Source: Paraphaeosphaeria minitans | Taxonomy: Eukaryota > Ascomycota > Dothideomycetes > Pleosporales > Didymosphaeriaceae | Reading direction: 5' to 3' | NCBI GenBank assembly: GCA_015832175.1 | Contig: WJXW01000009.1 | Span: forward strand, 1,860,001 to 1,924,000 | Length of the DNA stretch: 64,000 bases | Shown here: positions 11,701 through 22,273 of the stretch, piece after piece | Position numbering within the stretch: position 1 is the first letter of the stretch | How the letters are laid out: every line of letters starts with the position of its first letter | Made by a program: the position numbers and the translations under genes | The notes under the pieces: model-generated | What the model was told of the DNA's origin: nothing | Databases searched by the model: none | What the model saw: only the letters and a program-made list of their open reading frames with translations

Positions 11701-13049
11701 ACTTCAATGAGAAGAGGATTACCGAACTGCTCTACGAGGAACCATCTCAATACCCGGGCTGCTCGGGCACCCGGTGCCTCAGCGACAACATCAACGACCT
11801 CAAAGCGCAGGTGGCCTCTAACCAGAAAGGCATCAATCTCATCAGCACCCTGATCTCCGACTACGGTGAAGAAGTCGTCAAGTTCTACATGGCCAAAATC
11901 CAAGCCAACGCCGAATCCAGCGTGCGCAGCCTCCTCAAAGATGTGTACAAGCGATTCGAGGGCCAGGATCTCTCAGCCGAGGAGTTCATGGACGACGGAT
12001 CGCCCATCCGCCTCAAAGTAACCATCGACCCTGACAAAGGCGAAGCGGTCTTCGACTTCACTGGCACAGGCCCAGAGGTATACGGCAACATCAACGCCCC
12101 CGAAGCAGTCACCTACTCGGCGATAATCTACTGCCTTCGCTGCCTCATCAGTGAAGACATTCCGCTCAACCAAGGCTGCCTCAAACCCATCCACGTCCTC
12201 ATCCCAAAGAAATCCTTCCTCTCGCCATCCGCCAACGCCGCCGTCGTCGGCGGCAACGTCCTCACCTCCCAGCGCGTCACCGACGTCGTCCTCAAAGCCT
12301 TCCGCGCCTGCGCCGCCTCACAGGGCGACACAAACAATCTCACCTTCGGGTTCGGCGGGCAGTCCGCCGGCGAGAAGGCAAAGAAGGGGTTCGGCTACTA
12401 CGAGACCATCGCGGGCGGGTCGGGCGCGGGGCCAACGTGGGAGGGCACCAGCGGCGTGCACACGCACATGACCAACACGCGCATCACGGACAGCGAGGTC
12501 TTCGAGCGACGGTACCCCGTACTGCTGCGCGAGTTTGGGCTGCGCACGGGGTCCGCCGGCGTGGGTGCGCACAACGGCGGCGAGGGCGTCATCCGCGACA
12601 TCGAGTTTCGCATCCCCGTCCAGGTCTCCATTCTCTCGGAGCGCCGCGTGTACCGCCCCTACGGCATGGCGGGCGGCGGGGAGGCTGCGTGTGGGCTGAA
12701 TATCTGGGCGCGCAAGGTGGACAGGAGGAGTCTGGACGAGATCTCGGATACGCAGCAGGGAGATGGGGGCAAGGAGGCCAAGGCGAGCGGGGCGGTGGAG
12801 GCGCTGGTCGTGAAGCAGAAGGAGATTGCGGCTGGGGAGAGGGACGTCGAGTTCAGGTACATCAATCTTGGGGCGAAGAACACGGCGAGCATGAAGCCCG
12901 GGGAGCGGATCATCATATACACGCCTGGAGGGGGTGCGTGGGGGGAGGTCGGTGGGGAGAGTAAAGCTGTGAAGAAAGACGATCCGAGGGCTGCGTGGAA
13001 GGGTGGGAGTGTGACCGCAAGGCAGCAGACGGCGGAGGCGAGCGCGTGA
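8794..13049 (+). CDS. OXP1: ATP-dependent 5-oxoprolinase
   Basis: Exons 8794-8841, 8890-11341 and 11392-13049 encode about 1385 residues, slightly longer than the usual 1,280-1,300. The enzyme hydrolyses 5-oxo-L-proline to L-glutamate with ATP, the last step of the gamma-glutamyl cycle of glutathione turnover, in the cytosol. The N-terminal half is the HyuA-like ATP-binding region: RGGTFTDC at residues 17-24, MGTTVATNALLERKG, FDMGGTSTDVSRY, and AAGGGSRLFW with HPGPACYRKGGPL. The C-terminal half is HyuB-like: ANAPHLPVHLGSM, rebuilt exactly across intron 2; SNHPMFGGTHLPD; FRHHADIGG-type sequence read here as SRAHHADIGG; and TRITDSEVFERRYPVLL. The first exon is only 16 codons and is needed to restore the ATPase motif. 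It converges with the gene ending at 13452. Confidence 0.95.
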
Positions 13050-13451
13050 GCGCGACATGGCATCACGGGGCTCTCGCGGGAAGGTGAGCACCGTCAATAC
13101 AGCATTCGGTCCAGCTTATGAACCCGTATAGCTGCCCAAGTCACTTCAGGACTTGTCGTCAAATGAGCAACTAGCGAAGGTGTCAGCCTGTATCCGGTGT
13201 GCACATTTCCTTGAGAGGCTGCGGTATTTCCAAGGGGTTCTTTCATCGTCTGTATGTACGTGTTGTAAGTCGTAATCTTGATCTAAAAAAAGTGGTATAA
13301 TACAAGTCAAATCCATTGCAGCCCGCAGCCGCCACCGCCACCACCAACGCCCAAATGCGGCCGCTAAAGGGCTCGCCGAGAACGCAGAACGCTATGCACT
13401 ACCCGATGCAACCATCAGATTACCCTCTCTATCCCACCCCACCCCACCCTG
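13050..13451. other. Convergent 3' spacer
   Basis: About 400 bases between the stops of 5-oxoprolinase (+) and the next gene (-). It must hold both polyadenylation regions. No further feature seen. Confidence 0.6.
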
Positions 13452-14575
13452 TCACCGCGACGCGGCCATCGGCACCGTCTCCTTCAAATCCACCTCCTTC
13501 TCCAGCTCCTCGACATCGTGGAAGCGGCCGACGTGTTTCACCAGCGCCTCCACGGTCCTGCACACGGCATCGCGGTCCCGGTGCTTGTTGCACAGCACGC
13601 AGGCGTACTCGCCGTCGGGGGTGTGGCACTTGATGACGAAGCGCTGGCCGAGGTGGAACTCGCGGGTTTCGGTGACTTCCTTGCCGGCGTAGACGACGGG
13701 CGTGCGCTTCCCGATCTGCCAGAAGTCGTCGGGCGTCGCGTCGATGCGTCGCCCGCAGTCGGGACAGCGGCAGCCGCCGCCGGGTGCGAATGCGCTGGCG
13801 AGCGGCTTCGCGGGGCGCAACTGGACGGCGAGGGCGTACCCGCAGAACAGGGGCTCGTCGTCGATGACGGTGGAGGCGCGTTTGGATGCGGGCAGCGCGC
13901 GCATGGGGGAGTTGCGGCGGGAGGGGGGCTCGTCGATGCCGGCGAGGCGCTGTTGTTGTTGGCGGAGGGCGTCGACGGAGCCCTCGCGGGCGGCGTCCGA
14001 GGCGGCGGCGAGCTTGGCCATGTCGGCGCGGGAGAGCTGGCGGTCGTTGTAGAGGGCGTCTTGGAGGACGTTGATAACGGTTTGCTGCAACTGGATGATT
14101 TGCTTCTGGAGGAGGTTCTCGGTGATCGCTGGGGTCGGCCGTCAGCATGAGCACTCCCACACCCGCTGCGCACTGTGGGCGGGCAGGGTGTACGCACTGT
14201 CTCCCTGAGCGAATCTGCTGCCCAGACGCCCGTAGCCCTCGTCGTACTGTCGCTGGATGAGCTGCGACGAGTGCTGGAAGTTGCGCCCGTAGTCGTCGCG
14301 CTCCTTGTCCTTCTCCTTTGCGCGCTCCTCGGCGTGGTCTACGCGCTTGCGCAGGGCCTCGAGCTCCTGGTTTTGCTTGCCGTCGGTCTTCTTCTGTTCC
14401 TTGCGAGCCTGCACCGCATCGTAGAGATTCATAGTCGTCGTGAAGGTGCCGACGATGGTAGAGCATAGCGTCGCTACGATGAAGGTTTTCTGGGTTTGCG
14501 TTGGTTCTGGGCATTCAGCGTGAGCAGCGTTCGTACCTTGAGGTTCTTCTCCTCTATCCACGTCGAGTAGTTCAT
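13452..14575 (-). CDS. Unknown protein with N-terminal membrane segment, coiled coil and zinc-binding C-terminus
   Basis: Exons 14575-14537, 14489-14198 and 14128-13452 give about 335 residues. Short introns restore one frame, so a real gene is likely. After MNYSTWIEEKNLKK there is one hydrophobic segment (residues about 15-33, FIVATLCSTIVGTF), then a highly charged coiled coil (about 40-95), a Gln-rich helix (LLQKQIIQLQQTVINVLQDAL), a basic Ser/Pro linker, and a C-terminal region with paired cysteines: CRCPDCG (C230, C232, C235) and CVLCNKH (C287, C290) followed by H309 and H314. The spacing C-x2-C-x18-H-x4-H resembles a C2H2-type finger. I do not recognise a named family; a membrane-anchored, zinc-binding fungal protein is the most that can be inferred. 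High GC at third positions supports coding. Confidence 0.7.
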
Positions 14576-16096
14576 GATGGGCAGCTGTGGTGCGGCGCAG
14601 CAGCTCGAGACACGAGTGGACACGCCGTATCGAAGAGAGAGGCAGGTCGGCGATGCGCCAGGCGTCGACGGGTAGATATGGAGAAACTGATAGAAAGGAG
14701 AGGGCCAGCCCCCGGAGTTGGTTCGCTGGACGGGCTATCGTGCACGCGTGATGATGCACCGAGTGGAGCAAAGAGCGGTGGACGAGCCGTTAGGTACCTA
14801 TCTACTCGAAAAGCAAGTCTAACTGAGCCCCAGGAGCTCGGGCATGCCACGGATCCAGGGGAGACCTGGTCTGCGGATATAACAGGACGTCAGTATGCAA
14901 CACATTGTGGTAGACAAGAAGTGGTATAGCAATGGTTACCCGGTGCTCGGGGCGTTTCGCCATGTGTTGTTGTGTGAGGTGTCAGGGTTCCGGTAGCAGT
15001 GGCTTGACGTCATCGGTTGGGGGGCAGTGTGGGGACCTGCCGCTACGCGTAGGTACGGTAGTCTGTGGAGGGCGCAAGTGGGAGCTTGATGATGGGGCGG
15101 CAATGCTTGATTGCGATGCAGAGAACTGGATCTGGAGTCGCACATTGGGCAAAAGGCGGTTCGAGGATGGTTTGTAGGCGAAGGCTGGGCTGAAGCGGAA
15201 ACCACGTGCACGACCTTGGACGGCCCGTAGACTACCCACGGATCGACGCAGGGACTCACGCAAGGCTCGGTCAACCTTTGTACGCCGATATTTCCGGAGT
15301 CTCTGTTTAGTACTTGACTACCTACTTGACTAGGTATCTACCTACCTACCTATCTACCTACCTACCATCACAGCTTGCCAGACGCGACCTAGTGGACCGC
15401 GCCGTATGACGTGTTGGACGGCCTGAGCGGTGATCCTGTCCATCGCTATGGCGACTAGATACGATAGATAGTCCACTACCCCACAACGCGGCGAGACTGC
15501 AAGCTGCAGCTTGGAGAAGAAGACCCTGGTCTGGAAGCTTGTAATGCGGCTCGGTGGCAGCGTTCAAAGCCGAGCCGTGGAGATGAAAAGGATTCGCGAG
15601 CCCGCACCGCCGTGGCCATGTGAGGCGGTCGTGTCAAGCTGTGCTTGGTCAGATCGCATACGATGGATGCGAGATTCGTCGACAGAATGACTGGAGATCA
15701 TAAGGAACACTGAAGATACGACCTTTAATGTTATGAAGCGGTTGGAGCCCGATATACGCCGTGTCAGATTCCCAGTAGGTACCAGTAAGGAGGGCATGGA
15801 TGCGCATGAGTCCTGAGCTATGTGATCCTGAGACCGGCGATGACGTGTTCTGGTCGAAGGCGAACGGGGAGACGTGTGTGGTAATACACATGTCGCTTTC
15901 TTTTCCGCAAGAAGGAGCCGTGCCGCGATGAGAAAGGGTCTGCTCGGAACAGCACCCACTTATCAGTCCTTCCGCAGAAAATAAATCGACACGTATTATG
16001 AGACATTCCATCACTAGAGTAGTATTACTGTTTCGTTTTCCGCTTGTAGAAATTGGAAAACAGCTTTTAGTGGTAGTCATCCTTGCTCGGTAGTCG
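14576..16096. other. Spacer with TACC-type simple repeats
   Basis: No gene recognised. It includes the promoter of the minus-strand gene at 14575, one TAGGTACCTA palindrome (14791-14800), and a CTAC-rich simple repeat around 15316-15366. Confidence 0.5.
15316..15366. repeat. CTAC-type microsatellite
   Basis: An imperfect run of CTACCTAC and TATCTACC units covers about 50 bases. Similar short runs recur between genes throughout the window. Confidence 0.8.
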
Positions 16097-16563
16097 GTGG
16101 TCAATCCCAGGAAGAGATCTGGAGATCTTTCAGACTCGTACCTCTATGACAGTATAAATATGGTATATATCTAGGCACTGTGAACAGACAGTAGCTAATT
16201 CTAGAAGAAATTTGGAGAACTTTCAGACTTGTACCTCTATGACACCGTCAGAGACCCATCGTCACAATCTAATAATAGCCTGCATCACTGCATGCATTAA
16301 CGTTGTATATATTTAGGCACTGTGTACAGCCAGTAGCCAATTCTAAGAAGAGATTTAGAAAACCTTTAGACTTGTACTTCTACAAGACCGCCAGAGCCCT
16401 ATCGTCACAATTTGATGAAAGCCCGCATTACTGCATGTATTAGCGCAGTATATTTCCGAGCACTGTGCACAGCCGGTGGTCAATCTTGGAAGAGGTTTGG
16501 AAAACTTTCAGGCTCGTACTTGTAGGTATGAGACCACCAGAGACCTATCGTCTCGATTTGATC
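16097..16563. repeat. Tandem repeat of about 142 bp, roughly 3.5 copies
   Basis: Four consecutive segments start near 16105, 16197, 16338 and 16480. Each begins with a form of CAATYYTRGAAGAGATTTGG, continues with TTTCAGACTTGTACYTCTA, then CCATCGTCACAATYTRATRA, and ends with GCACTGTGYACAGCCRGTRG. The first copy lacks part of its middle and the last is truncated. Differences between copies are mostly C/T and G/A transitions. No reading frame is kept between copies, so it is non-coding. Confidence 0.85.
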
Positions 16564-19500
16564 CCCAATTCCAAAACGCACCAGAGCTGCCACACAAAGC
16601 CACCCGAAAAGAGGCACATATGAGAAGAGACTCGTGCTTTTGTCTCCGTGTACGCATAGGACACGGCTTTTTAGTTCACTCCCGACACTCGAAACGTCGA
16701 TGCGAAGTGAAGTGTAAGTAGCGACCGAGAGAAGATCGAGCAACGAAGCAGCGGTGTTTATACCTATCCCCAACGTCATACCCCCGGCTCGACGGACTAA
16801 AATATTTACACACCTCGCGCAAGGCAGACTCTCCCATGTAGCTTAGATGCTGCGGATGTGAGTGCGTCCAGGAACCCCTGTTGTCCAACTTCACTCGCGC
16901 AGAGCAGAACCCCAATGGTCCATCGAGGGTTTCGTTCTTCGCTTTTTGAGGCGCACATCTGCGAGTGAGGAACCCGATTTAGTCGTGCATGATGTTCTTG
17001 AGAGAGAGAGAGATGAGGTGAAAGCGCCTGATGAGATGTAGAATGGATTTTTTATAGGCTTGTCGGGAGCAAAACAATGTACAATGCGTTTATTGTTGCT
17101 GTCGTTGTTGCACTTGAGAGCACGCGATTATATGGATCACCTGAAGTGTCGAATGTCTTTTGGAGATGTCCATGGCAGAATCCTCTATGCTGGTTTGCAG
17201 TAAGGCGAAGAAACACAGGTCTGTGGATCTTAGATTCAGTCCACACATGCACTTGCTGGTGTATCGTTTTAATCCCCACATGCGGATATTGACGCCATTT
17301 TCTGGTTCGGGCAGCCAGAGTGCGATTTTTAGACGTGCTCAACACGCATCCCTCCCATGTTTCTTATCGTTCCCTTTTCGAAATACCCAAACCGCTCAAG
17401 CCTCTCCAAGCTTTGTCTAGAGCTGAGTTCGTGTCGAGCAAAATGTGTCCTGCATTTGAGGTCAGCAAGAGCCAGACCGAACACCATGATATGGATACCG
17501 TCCTCTTTTTGCCACACATGCGACTTCACGGTGGTGTTCTGTAGTCGGCACACACAGTTTACCTAACGCTCATACCACTTATGTCGAAGTGCAATAATCC
17601 TCCAAAGTCCACACATTAAGCCTGCCAGAGACGTTTTTCGTTACTCCCAGTCCCGGGAGATAAATATGTGAGGAAGAACATTGTACAGCTGGAAGCTATG
17701 ATTTATATGCGTGTCCATCCCAGAGGCCCCGACATGTTATTGCTGTTCTCTGATTCGGAAGAATATGATAGAATGGTCTAGCTTTGTGGTCATGTCGGTT
17801 TCAGTTGAGCGCTTGAGTGTGTCATGCGGATAGATTTTTATAGGGCAAAGGCCGACGCCTCATGGAAGGATTGCCCCCGTCCTTGGTCCACACGTGGGGT
17901 GTAGCTAGTCTCTCATTTAACCCTGGTGGTCCGCACGTAGGCAAACATATTTTCGTGTTTTGGTCGCTCAGGCCCGGCGAGGTAGAGTGTGTGGAGAATT
18001 CTGACAGCGAAACGAAGCTTATTTCTCTTGCCACATGAGGTCCCGCAGCTTTCACCAAAGTTCGACTGCCTTGAGTGTGAGATCTTTTCGGGCAGCAGCA
18101 CATAGCCAAGTAAGATCCTGTTCCCATGGACATATTTGTTGCTTTGAATAACAGCATTATTTTCTTGTTCCAGTGATTCTAAAGTGCCCGGTGAAATCGC
18201 CATGAGGTAGTTTGCTGCGCCCTTGAGTCCTCCCAGACTCGGACATATGCATTCGAACCATCACACAAACGCCTCCATGGGGCACCAGTAATGTTCTATT
18301 TTGAACACCTCAAAAGCAGCGAGTTGCCAGGCTTGTTGTCTTCAAAAAAGCACCAACCAAGACCCATACCATGTGGCCGATAAGTTTTGCGCTCCATGAT
18401 TTTAGGTTGGATAGGCAGTTTAGTGGAGTGTAGGAGGCGATGGACCGGTGAGAATGTGGTTTTTATACGGCTTCAAGTGGATGACTCCGTGGACAAGCAA
18501 ATCCTCTGCTTCGAGAACCCGCGGCTAGAAGTAATTTGGGCATGACTTCGCAGTCAGGGCAGAAATCTTCCCACACGGCTTTAAAAATGGGGTTCTGGGT
18601 CCGAACATGGATTCTCGGTCGCGTTGGCCTGTATTATTCGATCCCTCAGTCACAACCCTATACTTTCATGGACGTCGATGTCCTTTGTTCTAGCACGTCC
18701 GCGAGAGCAGAACCAAGGATCCATGCTTTCAGCACCAACGATCTTGGATCGCCACATCGCTTTTGTTGCGTCACTGTATGAGTCACATATAGCGATGACG
18801 AGTTCGCGCGCGGAGGCAGGTCCCTCACCAGGAGCATGTGTAGAGTATTCATATTCCTGTCAGAAACAGGTGACTCCATGCGTCTCCTGCATCTCTAATT
18901 TTTTTTTTTGAGAACTCCAAACCTTGGGCTCCCCGCATGCTTCCGGAAGGTTGTAGTTTTTAAGTCCTTGTAGAGGTCCAGGAGCAGCTCCGTGTTCATA
19001 CGGAGAGACAGCGAGAATGTTTACCTTTAACCGACAAGAAAAGCGTCGGCATGTTTCTGTTGCTTTGGTGTATTCCGACGTTGGAAGGACGTCTAGCTTC
19101 CGCACATCTAGAAACGCAGGCCTATGAACTACCGTAGATATTTGTCTGCACGTGGAATCTTATCTGCTACTTTCAAAACGTCCTAGACCACAAAGTTCTT
19201 CCAGAACAAGACGGCGTCCCATAGTATGACCGTGTTCTTTTTTTTCTTTCTTTCTTATTAGTCCCACACACATATCGCTGGGAAACATATCTTCGTCGTA
19301 GTCGTAGTAATGTAGTCGAGTGAGGATGTTTCCGACACAGCGAAAATGTCGGCATATATATCCCAAGCGGACACCTCCACATGTACTTCTTGAATTTGAT
19401 TTTCGGAGCATCGTAGGGTAAGCTTTAGGGCCAAGCCAACTCCAAGTCCCATCGCCATGTTCCCAAAGGATTTTTGTCGGTACCCATGTTCTATCGCAGT

Positions 19501-20640
19501 TCTTGTTGGCTAGAAGGAAGCAAGGCTACAATTGAAAAGGGGTTCCTGGATGCAAAGACAGGAAAGGGTCCAAATATCCATGATGACCATACTTCAGTGC
19601 GTCGTGATGAAAGACAAGCCCGCGTCGAGCCAGAAAAAAAGTCCCATACATGCGGATCACTGGCAATTTTGGTCCGCGCATAGTCGTCCTCAGTAAGCTT
19701 TATATCCCTTGAGCAAAGAGCTTTCCCAGGAGCCAGATTGTATGCTCAATACCACGAGAGAAACCACCTCCATAGTCTGGGAGGAGCAGAAGCAACACCT
19801 CATGGTCTGTTAGCTTCGCTATCTTACGTCCACACATTCACGCGTCTCTTCTACTTGTCGTCCCCTACACTAGCGACGCACTCTCGTGTGGAATCATCTC
19901 TTACTCGGCGAAAAAGACGAATCTTTATACCACCGTCTCGGCCCCCGAACGCGCGATCAGACGTAATACCGTGCGGTTTCGGAAGTTTGGAGGCTCGCAT
20001 TACTTGAAGTTACCATACTTTGAAACGAGGCGAGAAAACTCGTGTTCGTGGTGGAATGCGCATTTCGATGTACGCTTCCTTCGGCACAGCGAAACAAGCT
20101 CTCCATGACACTTACGAATCCATTCTTTTCGAGGCGTACCAAAAGCGGACCTGCTCAGCGCGAGCAGCCACATCCCACGCGCTTACTTGGGTGTTCTTTC
20201 AATTCCGCACATGAACTTGTAGCGATTGGTCTTTGAGTTCCACCCAACTCCCACAACGTTCCGCGATTCCGAAGAACCATTTCAAGCGTCAGGGATGCCT
20301 TTTTCATACCTGTCTCCGCAGCGCCGCGCCATTTCGCTCGTGACATCCCCTTTTGGAGCACGAAGACAAGTTCTAGCATGCCACCATAAGTATCTTAGAA
20401 TAGCTGCCGGGGAAAAGACGCATGCATTGTTGCTGGGTCAATTTCGGTGTCCACCTCGATAGGCTGCAAAGGACCGCGCAACCGCCATGTACAATACGTG
20501 TCGGCCTCCACGTACGTGCCATTAGCAAAGAAAACGAACTTTTGCACCCGACAACCAACCCCACAGCACCATTACGCCTCATCGCCACCTAGACTTCCAA
20601 TCCACCCATAGCTTTTTTTATAATTTTCTTTTTTTTTCGT
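16564..20640. repeat. Geneless field of diverged repeats with GTCCACACAT and ACAGCGAAA words
   Basis: Four kilobases without a credible gene but with recurring words. GTCCACACAT occurs exactly at 17239, 17607 and 19828. Close variants lie at 17274, 17511, 17886, 17929, 18599, 19098, 19375, 19641 and 20203. ACAGCGAAA or a near form occurs near 18000, 19009, 19337 and 20092. The segments 17929-18015 and 19261-19345 carry the same order of words (GTCC..CAC.., AAACATATYTTCGT, GAGTG..GGA, ACAGCGAAA) about 1.33 kb apart, so they are diverged copies of one another. T-rich TATA-like words (TTTTTATAGG and relatives) occur at about 17049, 17833, 18463 and 19920. The origin and function are unknown. Confidence 0.55.
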
Positions 20641-22273
20641 CGCCCTAGTGGACAGCCCAGCGGAAGAAGAAGTGTTCGAGACCAATTTCTAGGAGAAGCA
20701 TTGCGGGCTTATACCAACGTTTCGTCCGAACTACCCCTCACAATCTACCGGTACTTACCGATCATGGTGCGGCGGGTCGGGAATCATGCGCTCTACCACC
20801 ACCACCATAACCACCCACGGCCACGGTCCAGGTGCTGGAGCGAGATTGGGTCGGCGACAGACCGCGCCGTATAGGTAGGTATAGTTAGACTAGTCATCGA
20901 AGCACGACTTCCGATGCCGAGACGGTACCTAGCAGCGCCATAGTCTCGTTGCGGTGAATGGGTTTTTATCCAAACTCCCGCACACGACGTTGTAGCTTAC
21001 CTACGGTACGGTATACCTAGATTGCAGTACCTCGCAGCCCGCGAGGAGGGAGAAGCATGAACCAGAAAGGGAAGAGCGCTGAGTATTTACACATGCACAG
21101 CCTACGAGGTAGTGCAGCTGATGCGTCGCGCCGCGAAGAGGCCCAGACTGGCACTCAGATTCCCTAAGAAGTACCGTATAGGTAGGTACCTAAGTTTAGG
21201 ATTCGAAAACATGTTGAATGCGAATCAAAGCATTAATAATAATTTAACACCATAATTCTTCTTTATTGAATAATCTAACAAGGAAACAATTTAGCATTCA
21301 CAACTACCAATGTGTAGTAAAGAAAATGTTAATCTTTAAACCGGGCGCTTACCTACCGTACCTGCCCTAATACTTCCCACAGCCGCCCATCGACCCGGCA
21401 CTGACTCAAGACTCTACTCGGTTGTCAGCCCGTCACCCGCTTTAATAGTACCTGCATGAACCGATCCCACAGGGCTTAACGAGAACCTTTCTCCTATTCT
21501 GCCCGACCGTGGACTCAGGGGCCCTATCGATAACTTACGTAAGTCTCGCAGAGAAAAAAAGTCTTCACCCAGGCCGGGACGTACATTGCCTGTCAGCCGA
21601 CACATTTCAAGAAAGCACTGCAAAAGACCACGATTTCTGCACATGGTCATCATATCGTCATAATGCTCTCACCTCTACAACTGCTGCGACCCCCCCCCCA
21701 GATACTCGATATACCGGCCCTCCCGTGCTCGAGGTTCGATTTCACTCCATTCCATTCCGCCCGCCATTGCCTCCTCCCCTCTGCCTGCTCCCCTCTGCAC
21801 TCCTCCCCTTAACCTGACCCAGCGCACTCGTACTGGAATCAAGAAATCGTAACCGTCGTAAACGTTTCATCGCCACGACCGACAACCTCAAAATGAGGCC
21901 AAAAAGTGAAAAACGCCAATCCCCAGCTCGCCGCGTCTTTCAGCAGCGAGGGTAATAGTGGGGGTGAATGCTGATGCAATTCATATCGAAACGCCGAAAA
22001 AAAAATCCAGGTAAGACTCATACAAAAGACCGCCGTGTCAGAATCATAAGGGCTCGGCGATGTTGCTCTGGCGTCGAGGTTGAGGTCGAGGGGAGTTATT
22101 CTGAGGTATAACTAATTGAACATCGGGAGGATTCTTTACCCCGAAAATCGTACAGCAACTTGTGGGGGTCCACAAATCGCAACAACAGTGTTCATTGGGC
22201 CGGCCTGCGTCCAAGGTCACTCCCATGTCAGGCGCTGCCATGTTGACAATGAGTAGGCATTTCGGGGACAGAG
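20641..22273. other. Spacer downstream of WEE1
   Basis: No gene recognised. It holds a further TAGGTACCTA palindrome (21183-21192), a small AT-rich island at about 21225-21345, and a pyrimidine-rich stretch at 21690-21810. Confidence 0.5.
21225..21345. other. Small AT-rich island
   Basis: About 120 bases of strongly AT-rich sequence (for example TTAATAATAATTTAACACC) sit between GC-richer flanks. There is no coding content. It may be a remnant of mutated repeat DNA. Confidence 0.4.

Noticed and set aside
12318..13097. 259-codon ORF antisense to 5-oxoprolinase, and similar ones opposite AUR1, the RRM gene and the carrier
   Set aside because: Shadow ORFs caused by high G/C third positions; the sense frames carry family motifs.
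16564..20640. Repeat field as a CRISPR-like array
   Set aside because: Repeats are diverged and irregularly spaced, and the organism is a eukaryote.
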